DNA of 64,000 bases from Lysinibacillus sphaericus OT4b.31 (GCF_000392615.1 NZ_KB933398.1:2432966-2496965), one strand, 5' to 3'; positions 46,304 to 56,068 are shown, counted from the stretch's first letter. The notes: a model not told the origin generated them from the letters alone. Made by a program: numbers and translations.

Positions 46304-46846
46304 ATGGCGAAAAATAATAATCGAGGAATTTACATTCAATCAGTTGAAGCTTCTAAAATTTACAATCATGAATTCAGAGGGGCTCATTTAAAGAATGAGT
46401 ATTTGGGAATGTTGCCATATTCATTAATGAGCATCAAATTGCAAAATTTAAAAGGATTTAAAGTGAAGGAAAATGAAAGTAAAACAAAGTACATAACTGA
46501 TGATATTATCAATGTTTCATTCAATTACAATGCAGAAGCTAATGCAGATAATACAATTGAATATCTATCTAGTATTTACAATAGAAATTTATCTAAGTTA
46601 GATGAGGTGAAAACTGATAAAGCCAAAAATAATGCATTAAATAAACTAGAATCGTTACAAGAGTATATAGATAAGATAAAAGCTGATAAAGATAAAGATG
46701 TATGGAAGTTAAAACTAAAAATGAATTACGGAAATTATTGTATGAGGAAGGCTTTACAATTACTAATGATAAGGGTAAACCAATCAAATACTTACAGTTT
46801 CAACGTTCAAGTAGTAAAAGTCGTAAGGCTGAATGTTTATTCATAA
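46304..46846 (+). CDS. N-terminal part of a two-barrel RNA polymerase-like protein
   Basis: GGAAGAGGG precedes ATG 46304. About 130 residues (MAKNNNRGIYIQSVEASKIY...) read as a lysine-rich globular N-terminus ending YIDKIKADKDKD. The frame then overlaps the next ORF by 145 nt and ends at 46846 in residues that look like out-of-frame translation. Joined to the downstream ORF the product would be about 920 residues, close to the size of SPbeta YonO. A single missing A in the A5 run at 46717-46721 would restore one frame. Confidence 0.6.
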   Translation: MAKNNNRGIYIQSVEASKIYNHEFRGAHLKNEYLGMLPYSLMSIKLQNLKGFKVKENESKTKYITDDIINVSFNYNAEANADNTIEYLSSIYNRNLSKLDEVKTDKAKNNALNKLESLQEYIDKIKADKDKDVWKLKLKMNYGNYCMRKALQLLMIRVNQSNTYSFNVQVVKVVRLNVYS

Positions 46847-49068
46847 AAGAGACGTTATACAATGAAATGATAAAGTGGTCTCGTATGCAATTATCATTTA
46901 TTAAAGATGAAAAAGTAGACTTAATATCGTTACGTGCATATGAGAGCTTAGTTGGTTCTAGCATCATTAATACTTTGCAAATTAATCCGGAAAATATTTT
47001 AGTCATTAAAGATGTAAAGTCAACATTTAAACAGGATGTTAAACTGATTCAGGCAACTAAAGAAAAAGGAAAGGACAAATTAACTCTAAATAATAAAGAA
47101 AATTATGATATTACCAATGACATTTTTGATGGGGAGAGTCTTCTTGATAATAGTGTCTTTGCAGAACACGGGGTAGCCGATAAAGGTTTTGCGTTGTTAC
47201 GACAACACTTCTTTAAATCAGCAGCGTTTAATACTAATATTCAAGATTTCCTTAAAGATAATACACCAGATGAAATTGAATATGATGATTGGGAAATTAC
47301 AAATATGTTTGGTGAACCTATGTTTGCTAAAAATGTAGATATGATATGCACACCTAATAGTCTCAAATTCATGAAATTCGCATACAAAATGAATAAAAAT
47401 ACTGATTTTGAAAATCAAAAAGCAATGTGGGGATTCTGGAAAGCGATAGTTGGAAATGAGAATAATGTTTTTGGGGTATGTAAGCATGAATCAGCTTCAC
47501 ATGCAGGTGTAGATGAAAATGGTTTCATGGTACAGCGGATGAGTTATCAGATGTTAAATGCAAGTGGTGCTAGTTATGGTGATATTAAGCAATTATCACA
47601 ATTTGAGTTAAATTACATAGAAAAATTAAAAAATGATGTCATGACATTTATCCAGCATCTAGAAATGACAAAAAGTGAGCAAAATGTAAATCAATTATAC
47701 ATTGACTTATATAATCGAAATCAAAACATAGTGTATACAAAGTTTTTTAAAGATTTTAGATCGTCAATAGTAAATCGCTACATCAATAAATTAAAACGTG
47801 GAAATATTAGAGTGCGCGCTGATAATTTAGTGTTGTGTAGTAATCCGATAGAGATGTTATACGCTGCCATTGGTAAGTTGACTAAAATAGAGCCTATTAC
47901 ATTATCTTGCAATCAAGTGTATACGACACAATTTGAATTTAGCGAAGAAATAGTACTTCATCGCAATCCAACAACTAGCCCGTCTAATATGCTTTTAGCG
48001 AAAAATACATACAATGAAAAAATTAAGAAATACATAAATGTAACGAAAAATATTTTAGTGGTAAATAGTATTAAGCATGATATAATGACACGTTTATCAG
48101 GCTGTGATTACGATAGCGACTTTGTACATACAAGTAATGATAAAACACTATTTAAACTAGCTACATACGCAAAAGAAAACTACACTCTTTGTGTGGATGA
48201 TGTCGAAGAGGACAGTAAAACAACATACTCATTAAATGACGATGACATGGCACTAGCTGATGACAATATAGGAGTTAGTGGTAAATTGATCGGTGAGATC
48301 GTTAATCTTGGTCAGTTATGTATGAGCGTACATTATCATTTGGTGAATAATAACAAGTACGATGACGCAAAAGATGTAATGCACTTAGTTGATTTAGTAA
48401 CTTGTATATCAACTCTTGTAATTGATATGGCTAAAAAGTCATTTGTAGTCAATATCAAAGGTGAAATTGCATCTATTAGAGGTAAAATTAAAAAATATGT
48501 CAGAACTAATAATAAAACAACTACATGGATATGCAAAGAGAAGGATCATACAGTAAAGCCGTTATTTTTTGAAATGGTTGAGAGCAAGAAGGATAAAGTC
48601 GTCTATGAGCAATATAAATGTCCTATGGATTTTTTACAGTCAATCTTGAAAGAAGAATCTAAAAGGGCAACCGAAACAAAGACTATTGAATTGACTGATT
48701 TACTTAATACATATGATAAAGATAAAGCTAATCGAAATCAGCTTGATGAATTGATTAAGATTGGCAATGAGTTAAATACATATTTCAAAAAAATACATAC
48801 CAAGTCATTACCTAAAGAAAAGAAAACGAATGCAATAAATGACTTTATGCGAAAAATGAAAACTAAAATAATTAAATTGAAAATGAAGGAAGATACAGTG
48901 TACGCCTTATTGCTTAATATTTTTGATGAAAAATCAAGAGTTAAACTAGATACAAAACATACTAGATTGTTAAAATTAATTGCGGAAACACATACTGACA
49001 CATTTGTAAATGTTTTTTGTGAAAATTTTAACGGAAGTAGTATTGAAAATAGCTTGAAAACCGCATGA
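46702..49068 (+). CDS. YonO-like two-barrel RNA polymerase (catalytic part)
   Basis: The frame (788 codons from ATG 46702, which has no ribosome-binding site) has the layout of double-psi-beta-barrel polymerases. NVFGVCKHESAS then MVQRMSYQMLNASG (about 256-285) resembles the first barrel with its conserved Lys. LHRNPTTSPSN (about 420) matches the RNP...HPGD block. NILVVNSIKHDIMTRLSG then CDYDSDF (Asp469, 471, 473) matches the metal-binding DbDGD motif with Ser for Gly. LIGEIVNLGQLCMSVHYHL and IDMAKKSF follow as in RdRP/YonO proteins. It would be a phage RNA polymerase, DNA-templated by analogy with YonO. The family call is from motif recognition only. Confidence 0.72.
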   Translation: MEVKTKNELRKLLYEEGFTITNDKGKPIKYLQFQRSSSKSRKAECLFIKETLYNEMIKWSRMQLSFIKDEKVDLISLRAYESLVGSSIINTLQINPENILVIKDVKSTFKQDVKLIQATKEKGKDKLTLNNKENYDITNDIFDGESLLDNSVFAEHGVADKGFALLRQHFFKSAAFNTNIQDFLKDNTPDEIEYDDWEITNMFGEPMFAKNVDMICTPNSLKFMKFAYKMNKNTDFENQKAMWGFWKAIVGNENNVFGVCKHESASHAGVDENGFMVQRMSYQMLNASGASYGDIKQLSQFELNYIEKLKNDVMTFIQHLEMTKSEQNVNQLYIDLYNRNQNIVYTKFFKDFRSSIVNRYINKLKRGNIRVRADNLVLCSNPIEMLYAAIGKLTKIEPITLSCNQVYTTQFEFSEEIVLHRNPTTSPSNMLLAKNTYNEKIKKYINVTKNILVVNSIKHDIMTRLSGCDYDSDFVHTSNDKTLFKLATYAKENYTLCVDDVEEDSKTTYSLNDDDMALADDNIGVSGKLIGEIVNLGQLCMSVHYHLVNNNKYDDAKDVMHLVDLVTCISTLVIDMAKKSFVVNIKGEIASIRGKIKKYVRTNNKTTTWICKEKDHTVKPLFFEMVESKKDKVVYEQYKCPMDFLQSILKEESKRATETKTIELTDLLNTYDKDKANRNQLDELIKIGNELNTYFKKIHTKSLPKEKKTNAINDFMRKMKTKIIKLKMKEDTVYALLLNIFDEKSRVKLDTKHTRLLKLIAETHTDTFVNVFCENFNGSSIENSLKTA

Positions 49069-49157
49069 ATACTAGGTTTGTGGGCTGTTAAATAGTTTAT
49101 CTATATGGAAGAGATAACACATTTCTTTCATTCCTCTTTAATAAATTCCTCCTTTTT

Positions 49158-49206
49158 AGGACTGTTACTTGACTACGACTAGGTGGTAACAGTCCGACCT
49201 TTTTTA
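49158..49206 (+). terminator. Terminator after the polymerase gene
   Basis: GGACTGTTAC and GGTAACAGTCC form a strong stem followed by GACCTTTTTT. Confidence 0.85.
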
Positions 49207-49340
49207 TAAAGGTGATAGAGGGATATTTTTTAAACTTAATTTTTAAACGAAAATGAATAAAATTATCCATAATAAATATAACCCGTGAAAATATAAATAG
49301 CAATGTAATAAATTAAGAGAAAAGTGGTGAAAAGGTAGAA

Positions 49341-49523
49341 ATGACGTTTGAAGAAAAATGTGAACTATATAAAACGATGCGCCTTAAAAAAATCAAGGCA
49401 AAAGAACTTGCGAAAATTTGTGAGTGCAGTAGTAGCTGGATCAGCCAAGTTTTTAGCAAGGAAGAAGTGCAACTTAGTCAAGATATGCAGGATAAAGTAA
49501 TTAGTTATATCAATAGCAAGTAA
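49341..49523 (+). CDS. Small helix-turn-helix protein
   Basis: The 60-residue protein is almost entirely one HTH domain: KIKAKELAKICECSSSWISQ with SQVFSKEEVQLS. It is probably a small phage transcription regulator. GTGGTGAAAAGG lies upstream. Confidence 0.65.
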   Translation: MTFEEKCELYKTMRLKKIKAKELAKICECSSSWISQVFSKEEVQLSQDMQDKVISYINSK

Positions 49524-49587
49524 ATGCAAGACAGAGATAAATAGTTGTAGTGAGATACGCAGCAAAAAGGAAAAGGTGGAAATTATA

Positions 49588-50133
49588 TTGGATAATATTT
49601 ATGAGGAGTTAGTAGCAGGATTAGATTTAGATGAGTTAAAGGAATTAAAAGGTTTTAATGGACGTTATTTAATTGATATTAAAAACGGACGTGTATTGGA
49701 TACTAAGTTAGATGAATACAAGAAAAACACAGTTAACGACAAGGGGTACATTTACCATCGTTTAGCAAATGTAGATGGAGAGGATGAAGTTATTTCTTTA
49801 CATCGGATTGTAATGCGTGCTGCTTTAGAAGTCGACCATGACATTTGGCGTAAGCTTAATTTAGTAGTTGATCATCGTAATAACTTGTCATATGATTGTA
49901 GATTTGAGAATCTTCAACTTTTAACACAAAGCGAAAATTTAAAGAAACGTAGAGCGTTAAAAAATAGGAAGAGATTTACTCAAGAAGAAATTGCTAAATT
50001 AAATGCAGAATTTGAGCAGTTGGAAGAAAAGCACGGAGAACTACATTCTATTTATAAGAGATTAAGTAAAAAGTATAAATGTTCAGTTATCACTATACAG
50101 AATCGATATTTAGCATATAAAAAAGAAAATTAA
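49588..50133 (+). CDS. HNH homing-type endonuclease
   Basis: The protein (about 181 aa) has an NUMOD-like start (GRYLIDIKNGRVLDTKLDEY), an HNH core (SLHRIVMRAALE, VVDHRNNLSYDCRFENLQLL, TQSEN) and a C-terminal DNA-binding helix region with ITIQNRYLAYK. Such nucleases are common free-standing phage genes. The start is ambiguous: TTG 49588 has AAAGGTGG about 9 nt upstream, while GTG 49576 lies within that site. Confidence 0.82.
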   Translation: MDNIYEELVAGLDLDELKELKGFNGRYLIDIKNGRVLDTKLDEYKKNTVNDKGYIYHRLANVDGEDEVISLHRIVMRAALEVDHDIWRKLNLVVDHRNNLSYDCRFENLQLLTQSENLKKRRALKNRKRFTQEEIAKLNAEFEQLEEKHGELHSIYKRLSKKYKCSVITIQNRYLAYKKEN

Positions 50134-50270
50134 TACATAATAGCAAACTGATTTCAGACGAATCTAGCAATACAGTTATACATAAAAGTAAAGCTCGATT
50201 CGTCTCACAGAGGTACATACATAAATTTACAAATTAAAAATTACAAAGAGGAAAAGGGGAAATTATTATT

Positions 50271-50948
50271 ATGACAAAAATTATTGAATTATTAAATGAA
50301 AATGGACAAGTATTTGCAACGAGTAAACAAGTGGCTGAGGATTTTGGGAAGCAACATGGTCATGTCCTACGTGATATAGAGAATCTGAAAAAAGATGTAT
50401 CCAATTTTGGAGAGATGTTTACTGAGACTAAAATACTTGATAAATACAATCGTGAGCAACCTGCATACAATCTAAATAAAGATGGATTCACATTATTAGC
50501 ATTCGGATTTAATGGTAAAAAGGCTATGCAGTTTAAACTTGATTATATTAATGCATTCAACAATATGGAAGCACAATTGAAAGAGTTAGATACTGTAAAA
50601 GCTACTTCTCCAGTATTCGATCTAGAATACTATGATGTTAAATTTAAAACAACTCAACGAGTTAAGAAATATTTTAAAGATGAAGCAGAAGATTTAACTG
50701 TTGCATATGATAACTTTGTAAAGTGGTCACGCAAACGATTAAATGTTAAGCAGCGCATCCGACAACTGGAGCATATCTTAGTTGCTGTAGATTTAAAATG
50801 TAAAGAAAATGGAAGTATTAATAATTCAAATTACTATCGTATACGAGAAGATGTTATTGCATTGCGTGAGCGTATTTTACGTGATATAGATGAAATTAAT
50901 AATCGGTCATACGGTCAAAAAGTATCACAGGCTAAAAAAGCAATCTAA
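50271..50948 (+). CDS. Rha-family phage regulatory protein
   Basis: The 225-residue protein has an N-terminal Rha domain: VFATSKQVAEDFGKQHGHVL, RDIENLKKD, then YNLNKDGFTLLAFGFNGKKA and YINAFNNME. Its C-terminal half is helical and basic. Rha proteins regulate or interfere with lytic growth in phages. GAGGAAAAGGGG precedes ATG 50271. Confidence 0.88.
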   Translation: MTKIIELLNENGQVFATSKQVAEDFGKQHGHVLRDIENLKKDVSNFGEMFTETKILDKYNREQPAYNLNKDGFTLLAFGFNGKKAMQFKLDYINAFNNMEAQLKELDTVKATSPVFDLEYYDVKFKTTQRVKKYFKDEAEDLTVAYDNFVKWSRKRLNVKQRIRQLEHILVAVDLKCKENGSINNSNYYRIREDVIALRERILRDIDEINNRSYGQKVSQAKKAI

Positions 50949-51070
50949 TACATAATGGTAACAATATTTTATACATAACATTGAGGGATACACTAATGTG
51001 TGTCTCTCACTTTTCTAATATACAAATTATTCCTGAAATACCCTATAATATTTATTGGGAGGGATAAAGA

Positions 51071-51451
51071 TTGAGAGATAAACTAAAGAAACACCTAAAT
51101 AAAGATATGTCTTTTTACGCTAAGTTTAAAAATTATGGGATAAGAAATATCCAAATGGAAACTAAAAAAAGAAATTTAAAAGTTTCGAAAGTTGAAAGAG
51201 TGTTGCTGCATGACTTATACGATATCGATGGTGATTTTATGTGTGATCATATATGGGTAAGTAACTCTTCTCTATTTAAAGATCAAAATGTAAAAGACGG
51301 TGATATCGTACAATTTAAAGCGATTGTTGATAGTTATATAAAGGGGTATCTTGGAAAAAAAGATGATAAAAATACTGTCATAAAATTAGATTACGGTCTT
51401 AATCATGTAAGGGAAGTTAAAATCTATCAAGGTAACTTAAATATTGATTAA
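51071..51451 (+). CDS. Hypothetical protein with OB-fold-like pattern
   Basis: The 126-residue protein starts at TTG 51071 after GGGAGGGATAAAG. VSKVERVLLHDLYDIDGDFM, DHIWVSN, GDIVQFKAIVDSYIKGYLGK and KLDYGLNHVREVKIY form strands in the order seen in small uncharacterised OB-like proteins of Firmicute mobile elements. A nucleic-acid-binding role is a guess. Confidence 0.55.
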   Translation: MRDKLKKHLNKDMSFYAKFKNYGIRNIQMETKKRNLKVSKVERVLLHDLYDIDGDFMCDHIWVSNSSLFKDQNVKDGDIVQFKAIVDSYIKGYLGKKDDKNTVIKLDYGLNHVREVKIYQGNLNID

Positions 51452-51540
51452 ATATAAAGGAAATTATCGTCAATCAAATACATACCCTAAAGGCTGTGAA
51501 ATTGCAATACATACATCAAAAAATCAAGACCTTCGAGTTT

Positions 51541-51570
51541 CCTCCTAGTTTTTAATTAGGGGGTTTTTAT
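51541..51570 (+). terminator. Terminator ending the early region
   Basis: CCTCCTA and TAGGGGG pair (one G-T) with a TTTTTAAT loop and are followed by TTTTT. The 51571-51768 stretch holds no gene. Confidence 0.65.
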
Positions 51571-51768
51571 TATGTCTGGTACATGGTGAACCAGAACTAG
51601 AAAAAACGATAGTTCAATACGAACCAGCGACTTTTACTTTGAAAACTGCATCAAACAGCTAAAGCACTTAGTGATGAGAGGGCCGAGTTTGGTGTGGTTT
51701 TGAGAGCAAAAAGTTATTACAAATATTTCATCTCCTGGTTTATGATTGGGTAGATAGGAGGTGAAAAT

Positions 51769-52269
51769 ATGTATAGTATCCAAAACTTTAAAAAAATGGC
51801 TGAATTACAAGAGGAATTTAATAGATTAAAGGAACAAAACGATAATATCTATCACTCAACTATTCTTCCAACCATAAAAACTGAAGTTTCTAATTTATTT
51901 AATGCTTTAAAAGACTTTTTTGCATCGAATGAGTTGGAAATAGCTGATATATCTAATAATAAATATCAAGCTATACACATTAATTCAATAATCGAAGTGG
52001 AAAAAGTCGGTCAAGAGATTAAGTTGAAAATTGATTCGGAGGAAATAGATGTAATAAGACCATACATTAGTCCAGTTAAATACAGTGCTCCTCAAGAGAT
52101 TGTAAAACCAGATAAATTAGAACGCAGCATTAATGGGTTACAAGAGCGTCTATTAGCAGAAAAAGGTGTAGCAAAAAGTTATAGTGATCTAAGAATAAAG
52201 TTCATAAATAAAAATAATGCTCTTTTTCAAGATAAAGAAGAAGTAATCAAAAGACTTTTTGGTAATTAA
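51769..52269 (+). CDS. Hypothetical coiled-coil protein
   Basis: The 166-residue protein has an N-terminal helix (FKKMAELQEEFNRLKEQNDN), a short strand region (about 60-105) and a C-terminal helical part (ERSINGLQERLLAEKGVAKS). No family is recognised. It has its own terminator and AGGAGGTG before ATG 51769. It sits just before the packaging genes and could be a late-gene accessory. Confidence 0.55.
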   Translation: MYSIQNFKKMAELQEEFNRLKEQNDNIYHSTILPTIKTEVSNLFNALKDFFASNELEIADISNNKYQAIHINSIIEVEKVGQEIKLKIDSEEIDVIRPYISPVKYSAPQEIVKPDKLERSINGLQERLLAEKGVAKSYSDLRIKFINKNNALFQDKEEVIKRLFGN

Positions 52270-52270
52270 C

Positions 52271-52298
52271 TTTAAGGCACATTTTTGTGCCTTTTTTT
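52271..52298 (+). terminator. Terminator before the packaging genes
   Basis: AAGGCAC and GTGCCTT stem, loop ATTTTT, with seven T. Confidence 0.88.
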
Positions 52299-52372
52299 AT
52301 TTTACAAAGCAACTAGCATAATGGGGTAATTACGAAACAAACAAATGACGGTGGAGGTGGTGGTTATGAGAT

Positions 52373-53146
52373 ATGGCTAGACCGAGAAATCCGAAGCGTG
52401 ATGAAGCGTTTCAAATGTGGCTTGAAAGCAAAGGGCAAATGCTCTTGAAGGATATTGCCGAGCAATTAGAGTTATCAGATTCACAAATTCGTAAGTGGAA
52501 GAACCAAGATAAATGGGATGACCATTTGATAGGTAACGTTACTAAATCCAATGGTAACGTTACTAAACGAAGTCGAGGAGCTCCAACTGGCAATAACAAC
52601 GCTAAGGGCCATGGTGCACCTAAGCAAAATCAGAACGCAACTACTCATGGTTTTTTCGCTAAGTTCTTACCCGTAGAAACACTCGAAATCATGGAAGCGA
52701 TGAACGAGTGTTCTCCAGCCGATTTAATCTGGGATCAAATACAGATACAGTATGCTGCTATCATTCGTGCTCAACGTATAATGCATGTTACTGATAAAGG
52801 TGAAATGATTAAGGAGCTTAAGAAAGCAAAATACGAATACTATCCACGTTCTAAAGAAGATGGCGGAGGGGTGGAACAAGCTACAACTGAAGAAGAATAC
52901 AACTTCCAATTCCCATGGGAACGACAAGCGCAACTACTCACTGCTCAATCGAGAGCAATTGGGGAGTTGCGTTCTTCTATTCGCCAGTTTGTTGAGATGG
53001 CAGACCAGGATGATGAACGCAGGCTGAAACTTGAGCAGTTGCAGTTGAACATTGATAAGACCAAGGCGGAGATTGAAAACATTAAAGGTGAAGATGAAAC
53101 TTCAGAGCCAATTGAAATAAAAATCGTTAGAAAAACATCGAGATAA
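52373..53146 (+). CDS. Terminase small subunit (YqaS/XtmA type)
   Basis: The 257-residue protein has an N-terminal HTH (QMLLKDIAEQLELSDSQIRK then WKNQDKW) followed by the Gly/Asn-rich linker typical of YqaS-like small terminases (GAPTGNNNAKGHGAPKQNQN). A long C-terminal helix (about 195-245) serves for oligomer contacts. It recognises phage DNA and hands it to TerL. GGAGGTGG lies upstream of ATG 52373. Its gene contains two GTAACGTTAC palindromes (52533-52542 and 52554-52563). Confidence 0.9.
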   Translation: MARPRNPKRDEAFQMWLESKGQMLLKDIAEQLELSDSQIRKWKNQDKWDDHLIGNVTKSNGNVTKRSRGAPTGNNNAKGHGAPKQNQNATTHGFFAKFLPVETLEIMEAMNECSPADLIWDQIQIQYAAIIRAQRIMHVTDKGEMIKELKKAKYEYYPRSKEDGGGVEQATTEEEYNFQFPWERQAQLLTAQSRAIGELRSSIRQFVEMADQDDERRLKLEQLQLNIDKTKAEIENIKGEDETSEPIEIKIVRKTSR

Positions 53147-53359
53147 TTTTATGCATGAAATGTTGGGAAATAAGAAAAAGAGACACTTGAAAATGCTGTT
53201 AAATCAACGATGTATAAAATCTTGCATAATGGATAAAAAGAGACAGTTTGAGAACTTTGAAGTAACAACGTTTGGGAAAATATTAACTTCCTAAAACTAT
53301 TATTATGTAAACAAGAAGTGAATGTTTAATACAGTAAAATGTATGGATGTGTTGGAATA

Positions 53360-54667
53360 ATGAAGATAGAAAAAGAAGTAAATCCACACTTTGAAGATTT
53401 TCTTTTTGACTGGAATCAAAAGTTTCAATTTCTGGTTGGTGGTTATGGTTCGAGTAAGTCGTATCATGTAGCGCTAAAACTCATATTAAAGGCTATAACG
53501 GAAAAACGGAAGATTCTTGTGATGCGTGAGGTCTACGAAACACATAAAGACAGTACAGTTTCTCTCTTTAGAGACATACTGGAAAGTCTAGATATGCTAG
53601 ATGATACTGGACGTAAGAAAGTCGCTAAAGGAAAGGCAAGAGTGAAAGAAAGCCCTTATGAAATCCTTTTTAGCAATGGTTCAAAGATCATTTTCAAAGG
53701 TATGGATAAACCAGCGAAGTTGAAGTCGATTCATGATATATCAATTATTTGGGTGGAAGAATGTTCAGAAGTTAAATACGAGGGCTTTAAAGAGCTTATG
53801 CTTCGTTTACGACATCGTACATTGTCATTGCATATGATTCTTTCTACTAATCCAATCGGTAAGGATAATTGGACTTTTAAACATTTCTTCAACGATGAAT
53901 TAGAAGAGTATCATGTATTAGATGATAAAGACCTGTATGAGCAAAAGACAATGGTTGTTGGTGACACATATTATCATCATTCTACTGCAGACGATAATCT
54001 TTTCTTACCACAAGAATACATTGATGAACTAGATGGAATGAAAGTATACGATCCTGACTTGCATCGAATTGCAAGATTAGGGCATTTTGGTGTAAATGGA
54101 TTAAAAGTATTGCCTCAATTTGAGACCTTAGAGCATGAACAAGTTCTCGAAGCTATAAAGAACATCGCTGATCCAGTAAAACGTGTGGGCATGGACTTTG
54201 GTTTCGAGGATTCTTACAATGCGGTACTACGTATGGTTGTTGACCACGATAATAAGTGGCTCTATATTTATTGGGAATACTACCGTAATAAAATGACTGA
54301 TGACGAAACGGCAGAAGCATTGAAAGAGTTCAAGGAAACGCGTGAAAGAATTTATGCTGATTCAGCAGAGCCTAAAACAATTGCTTATTTTAAGAAGCAA
54401 GGTTTTTACATCAAAGGTGCAAAAAAGTTCCAAGGTTCACGATTGGCTTACACAAAAAAGATGAAACGATTTAAGAAAATCATTTGTTCAAAAGAATGTA
54501 AAAACACAATACGAGAATGGCAGCATCTAACATATAAAAAAGACCGTAGTGGTGCTATCATCTATGATGATTTTAATATTGATCCTCATACATTTTCAGC
54601 AGCTTGGTACGGATTAGATGGATACGAAGTTACCAATGTAAAAGGTGGCATGAGCGTATTGATGTAA
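53360..54667 (+). CDS. Terminase large subunit (YqaT/XtmB type)
   Basis: The 435-residue packaging motor has Walker [11 protein letters not shown], Walker [11 protein letters not shown], the coupling motif LSTNP and an RNase H-like nuclease domain with [17 protein letters not shown] and a late Asp in [14 protein letters not shown] 53360 ([15 protein letters not shown]) fits the family start better than ATG 53339. The 213 bp upstream contains AAAAAGAGACA at 53175 and again exactly 60 bp later. Confidence 0.94.
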   Translation: MKIEKEVNPHFEDFLFDWNQKFQFLVGGYGSSKSYHVALKLILKAITEKRKILVMREVYETHKDSTVSLFRDILESLDMLDDTGRKKVAKGKARVKESPYEILFSNGSKIIFKGMDKPAKLKSIHDISIIWVEECSEVKYEGFKELMLRLRHRTLSLHMILSTNPIGKDNWTFKHFFNDELEEYHVLDDKDLYEQKTMVVGDTYYHHSTADDNLFLPQEYIDELDGMKVYDPDLHRIARLGHFGVNGLKVLPQFETLEHEQVLEAIKNIADPVKRVGMDFGFEDSYNAVLRMVVDHDNKWLYIYWEYYRNKMTDDETAEALKEFKETRERIYADSAEPKTIAYFKKQGFYIKGAKKFQGSRLAYTKKMKRFKKIICSKECKNTIREWQHLTYKKDRSGAIIYDDFNIDPHTFSAAWYGLDGYEVTNVKGGMSVLM

Positions 54668-54679
54668 GGGAGGTAAAAT

Positions 54680-56068
54680 ATGTTTCAAACAACACATACA
54701 GATGAATTAATTGCATTTATTGAAGCAAATAAACCAGCACCAACAGCTGTTATTAAAGAAATATATAATGCTTTTGATACATCAAAAATGATTGAAGGTA
54801 TTCGCTATTATAACGGCGAGAGTGCTATTACTATACGTAAGATTTACAAGTACGAGAATGGCGTTAAAATAGCTGATGATGATGCAAGAAATGAAAAGAT
54901 AGTGTCTGGATTCCATAAAATCCTTGTTGACCAAAAGACTGCATATCTTGTAGGTGAACCGATGTCATTTGGAAGTAAATCGGACAATCAGATACAATTA
55001 GAATTTCTTGAAGAAATTATCGGTGAAAAATGGGAAGATACAATTCCAGAACTAATAAAAAATGCGAGCAATAAAGGAAAGGAATGGCTTCATCCGTTTG
55101 TAAATGAAACAGGTGATTTTTCTTACATGATCATTCCGGCTGAAAACTTCATACCAATTTATGATAAAAAGACACATGCGCTCGCTGCAGGTGTTTATTT
55201 TTATGCCATTGATTCAACTACAATGAAAATGGAAGTATGGACAGATGAAGATGTGACCTATTTTGAAATGATTGAAGGAGAGGTTTACATTGATGCAAGC
55301 GAGGAAGTAAATCCTGCACCGCATTTCACCAATGCAGAGGGTAACGAGTGGAGGAAGTGGGGCAAAGTACCGTTTATCAAATTTGCGAACAATCAAGAAG
55401 AATTAGGTGACCTACATTATTACAAGTCCATCATTGATACCTACGACGAATTATTAAGTGATGCGCAGAATACTTTGCTGGATATGCAGTCAGTTATTTA
55501 TGCGTTGATAGGATATGAAGGAGAGAGCCTGAAAGAGTTCACTGAAAACATGAAGCGTTATAAAGCTGTAAATCTTGATGAGAATGGTGATATGAAAATT
55601 GTTCGTGCTGAAGTACCAGTAGATGCCTACAAGAACCAACAAGCATTGCTGAAAGAAAATATTTATGCGTTTGGACAAGGGGTTAATCCTAGCCCTGACG
55701 TTATTGGAGATGCGCCTAGTGGTGTAGCATTAGAAAATTTATATTCGCTATTGGACATGAAAGCATCTATTCTCGAACGAAAATTCACACTCGCTTTACG
55801 TGATTTTATGTGGTTTATCAGCGAGTATTGTGACCAGGCCAAAAAAGGTGATTTTGATTATCGTGATGTTACATTTAACTTCAATAAGATGCTACTAACA
55901 AATGAGGCTGAGATTGTACAGATGGCTAGAGACAGCAACGGTATCATTTCTACGACAACGATTCTTGAGAATCATCCATGGGTGAGAAACGTGGCGCAGG
56001 AACAAATCCGATTGGATCAAGACGCTAAATTGTACGGCAGGGATTTAGAGCCATTAGATGATAAGTAA
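54680..56068 (+). CDS. Portal protein (SPP1 gp6-like)
   Basis: The 462-residue protein has IRYYNGESAITIRKI near the N-terminus, KIVSGFHKILVDQKTAYLVG, MIIPAENFIPIYD and GDAPSGVALENLYSLLDMKA. These are the usual blocks of SPP1-type portals, which form the dodecameric DNA channel at the capsid vertex. It starts 12 bp after terL, with GGGAGG before ATG 54680. Confidence 0.93.
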   Translation: MFQTTHTDELIAFIEANKPAPTAVIKEIYNAFDTSKMIEGIRYYNGESAITIRKIYKYENGVKIADDDARNEKIVSGFHKILVDQKTAYLVGEPMSFGSKSDNQIQLEFLEEIIGEKWEDTIPELIKNASNKGKEWLHPFVNETGDFSYMIIPAENFIPIYDKKTHALAAGVYFYAIDSTTMKMEVWTDEDVTYFEMIEGEVYIDASEEVNPAPHFTNAEGNEWRKWGKVPFIKFANNQEELGDLHYYKSIIDTYDELLSDAQNTLLDMQSVIYALIGYEGESLKEFTENMKRYKAVNLDENGDMKIVRAEVPVDAYKNQQALLKENIYAFGQGVNPSPDVIGDAPSGVALENLYSLLDMKASILERKFTLALRDFMWFISEYCDQAKKGDFDYRDVTFNFNKMLLTNEAEIVQMARDSNGIISTTTILENHPWVRNVAQEQIRLDQDAKLYGRDLEPLDDK

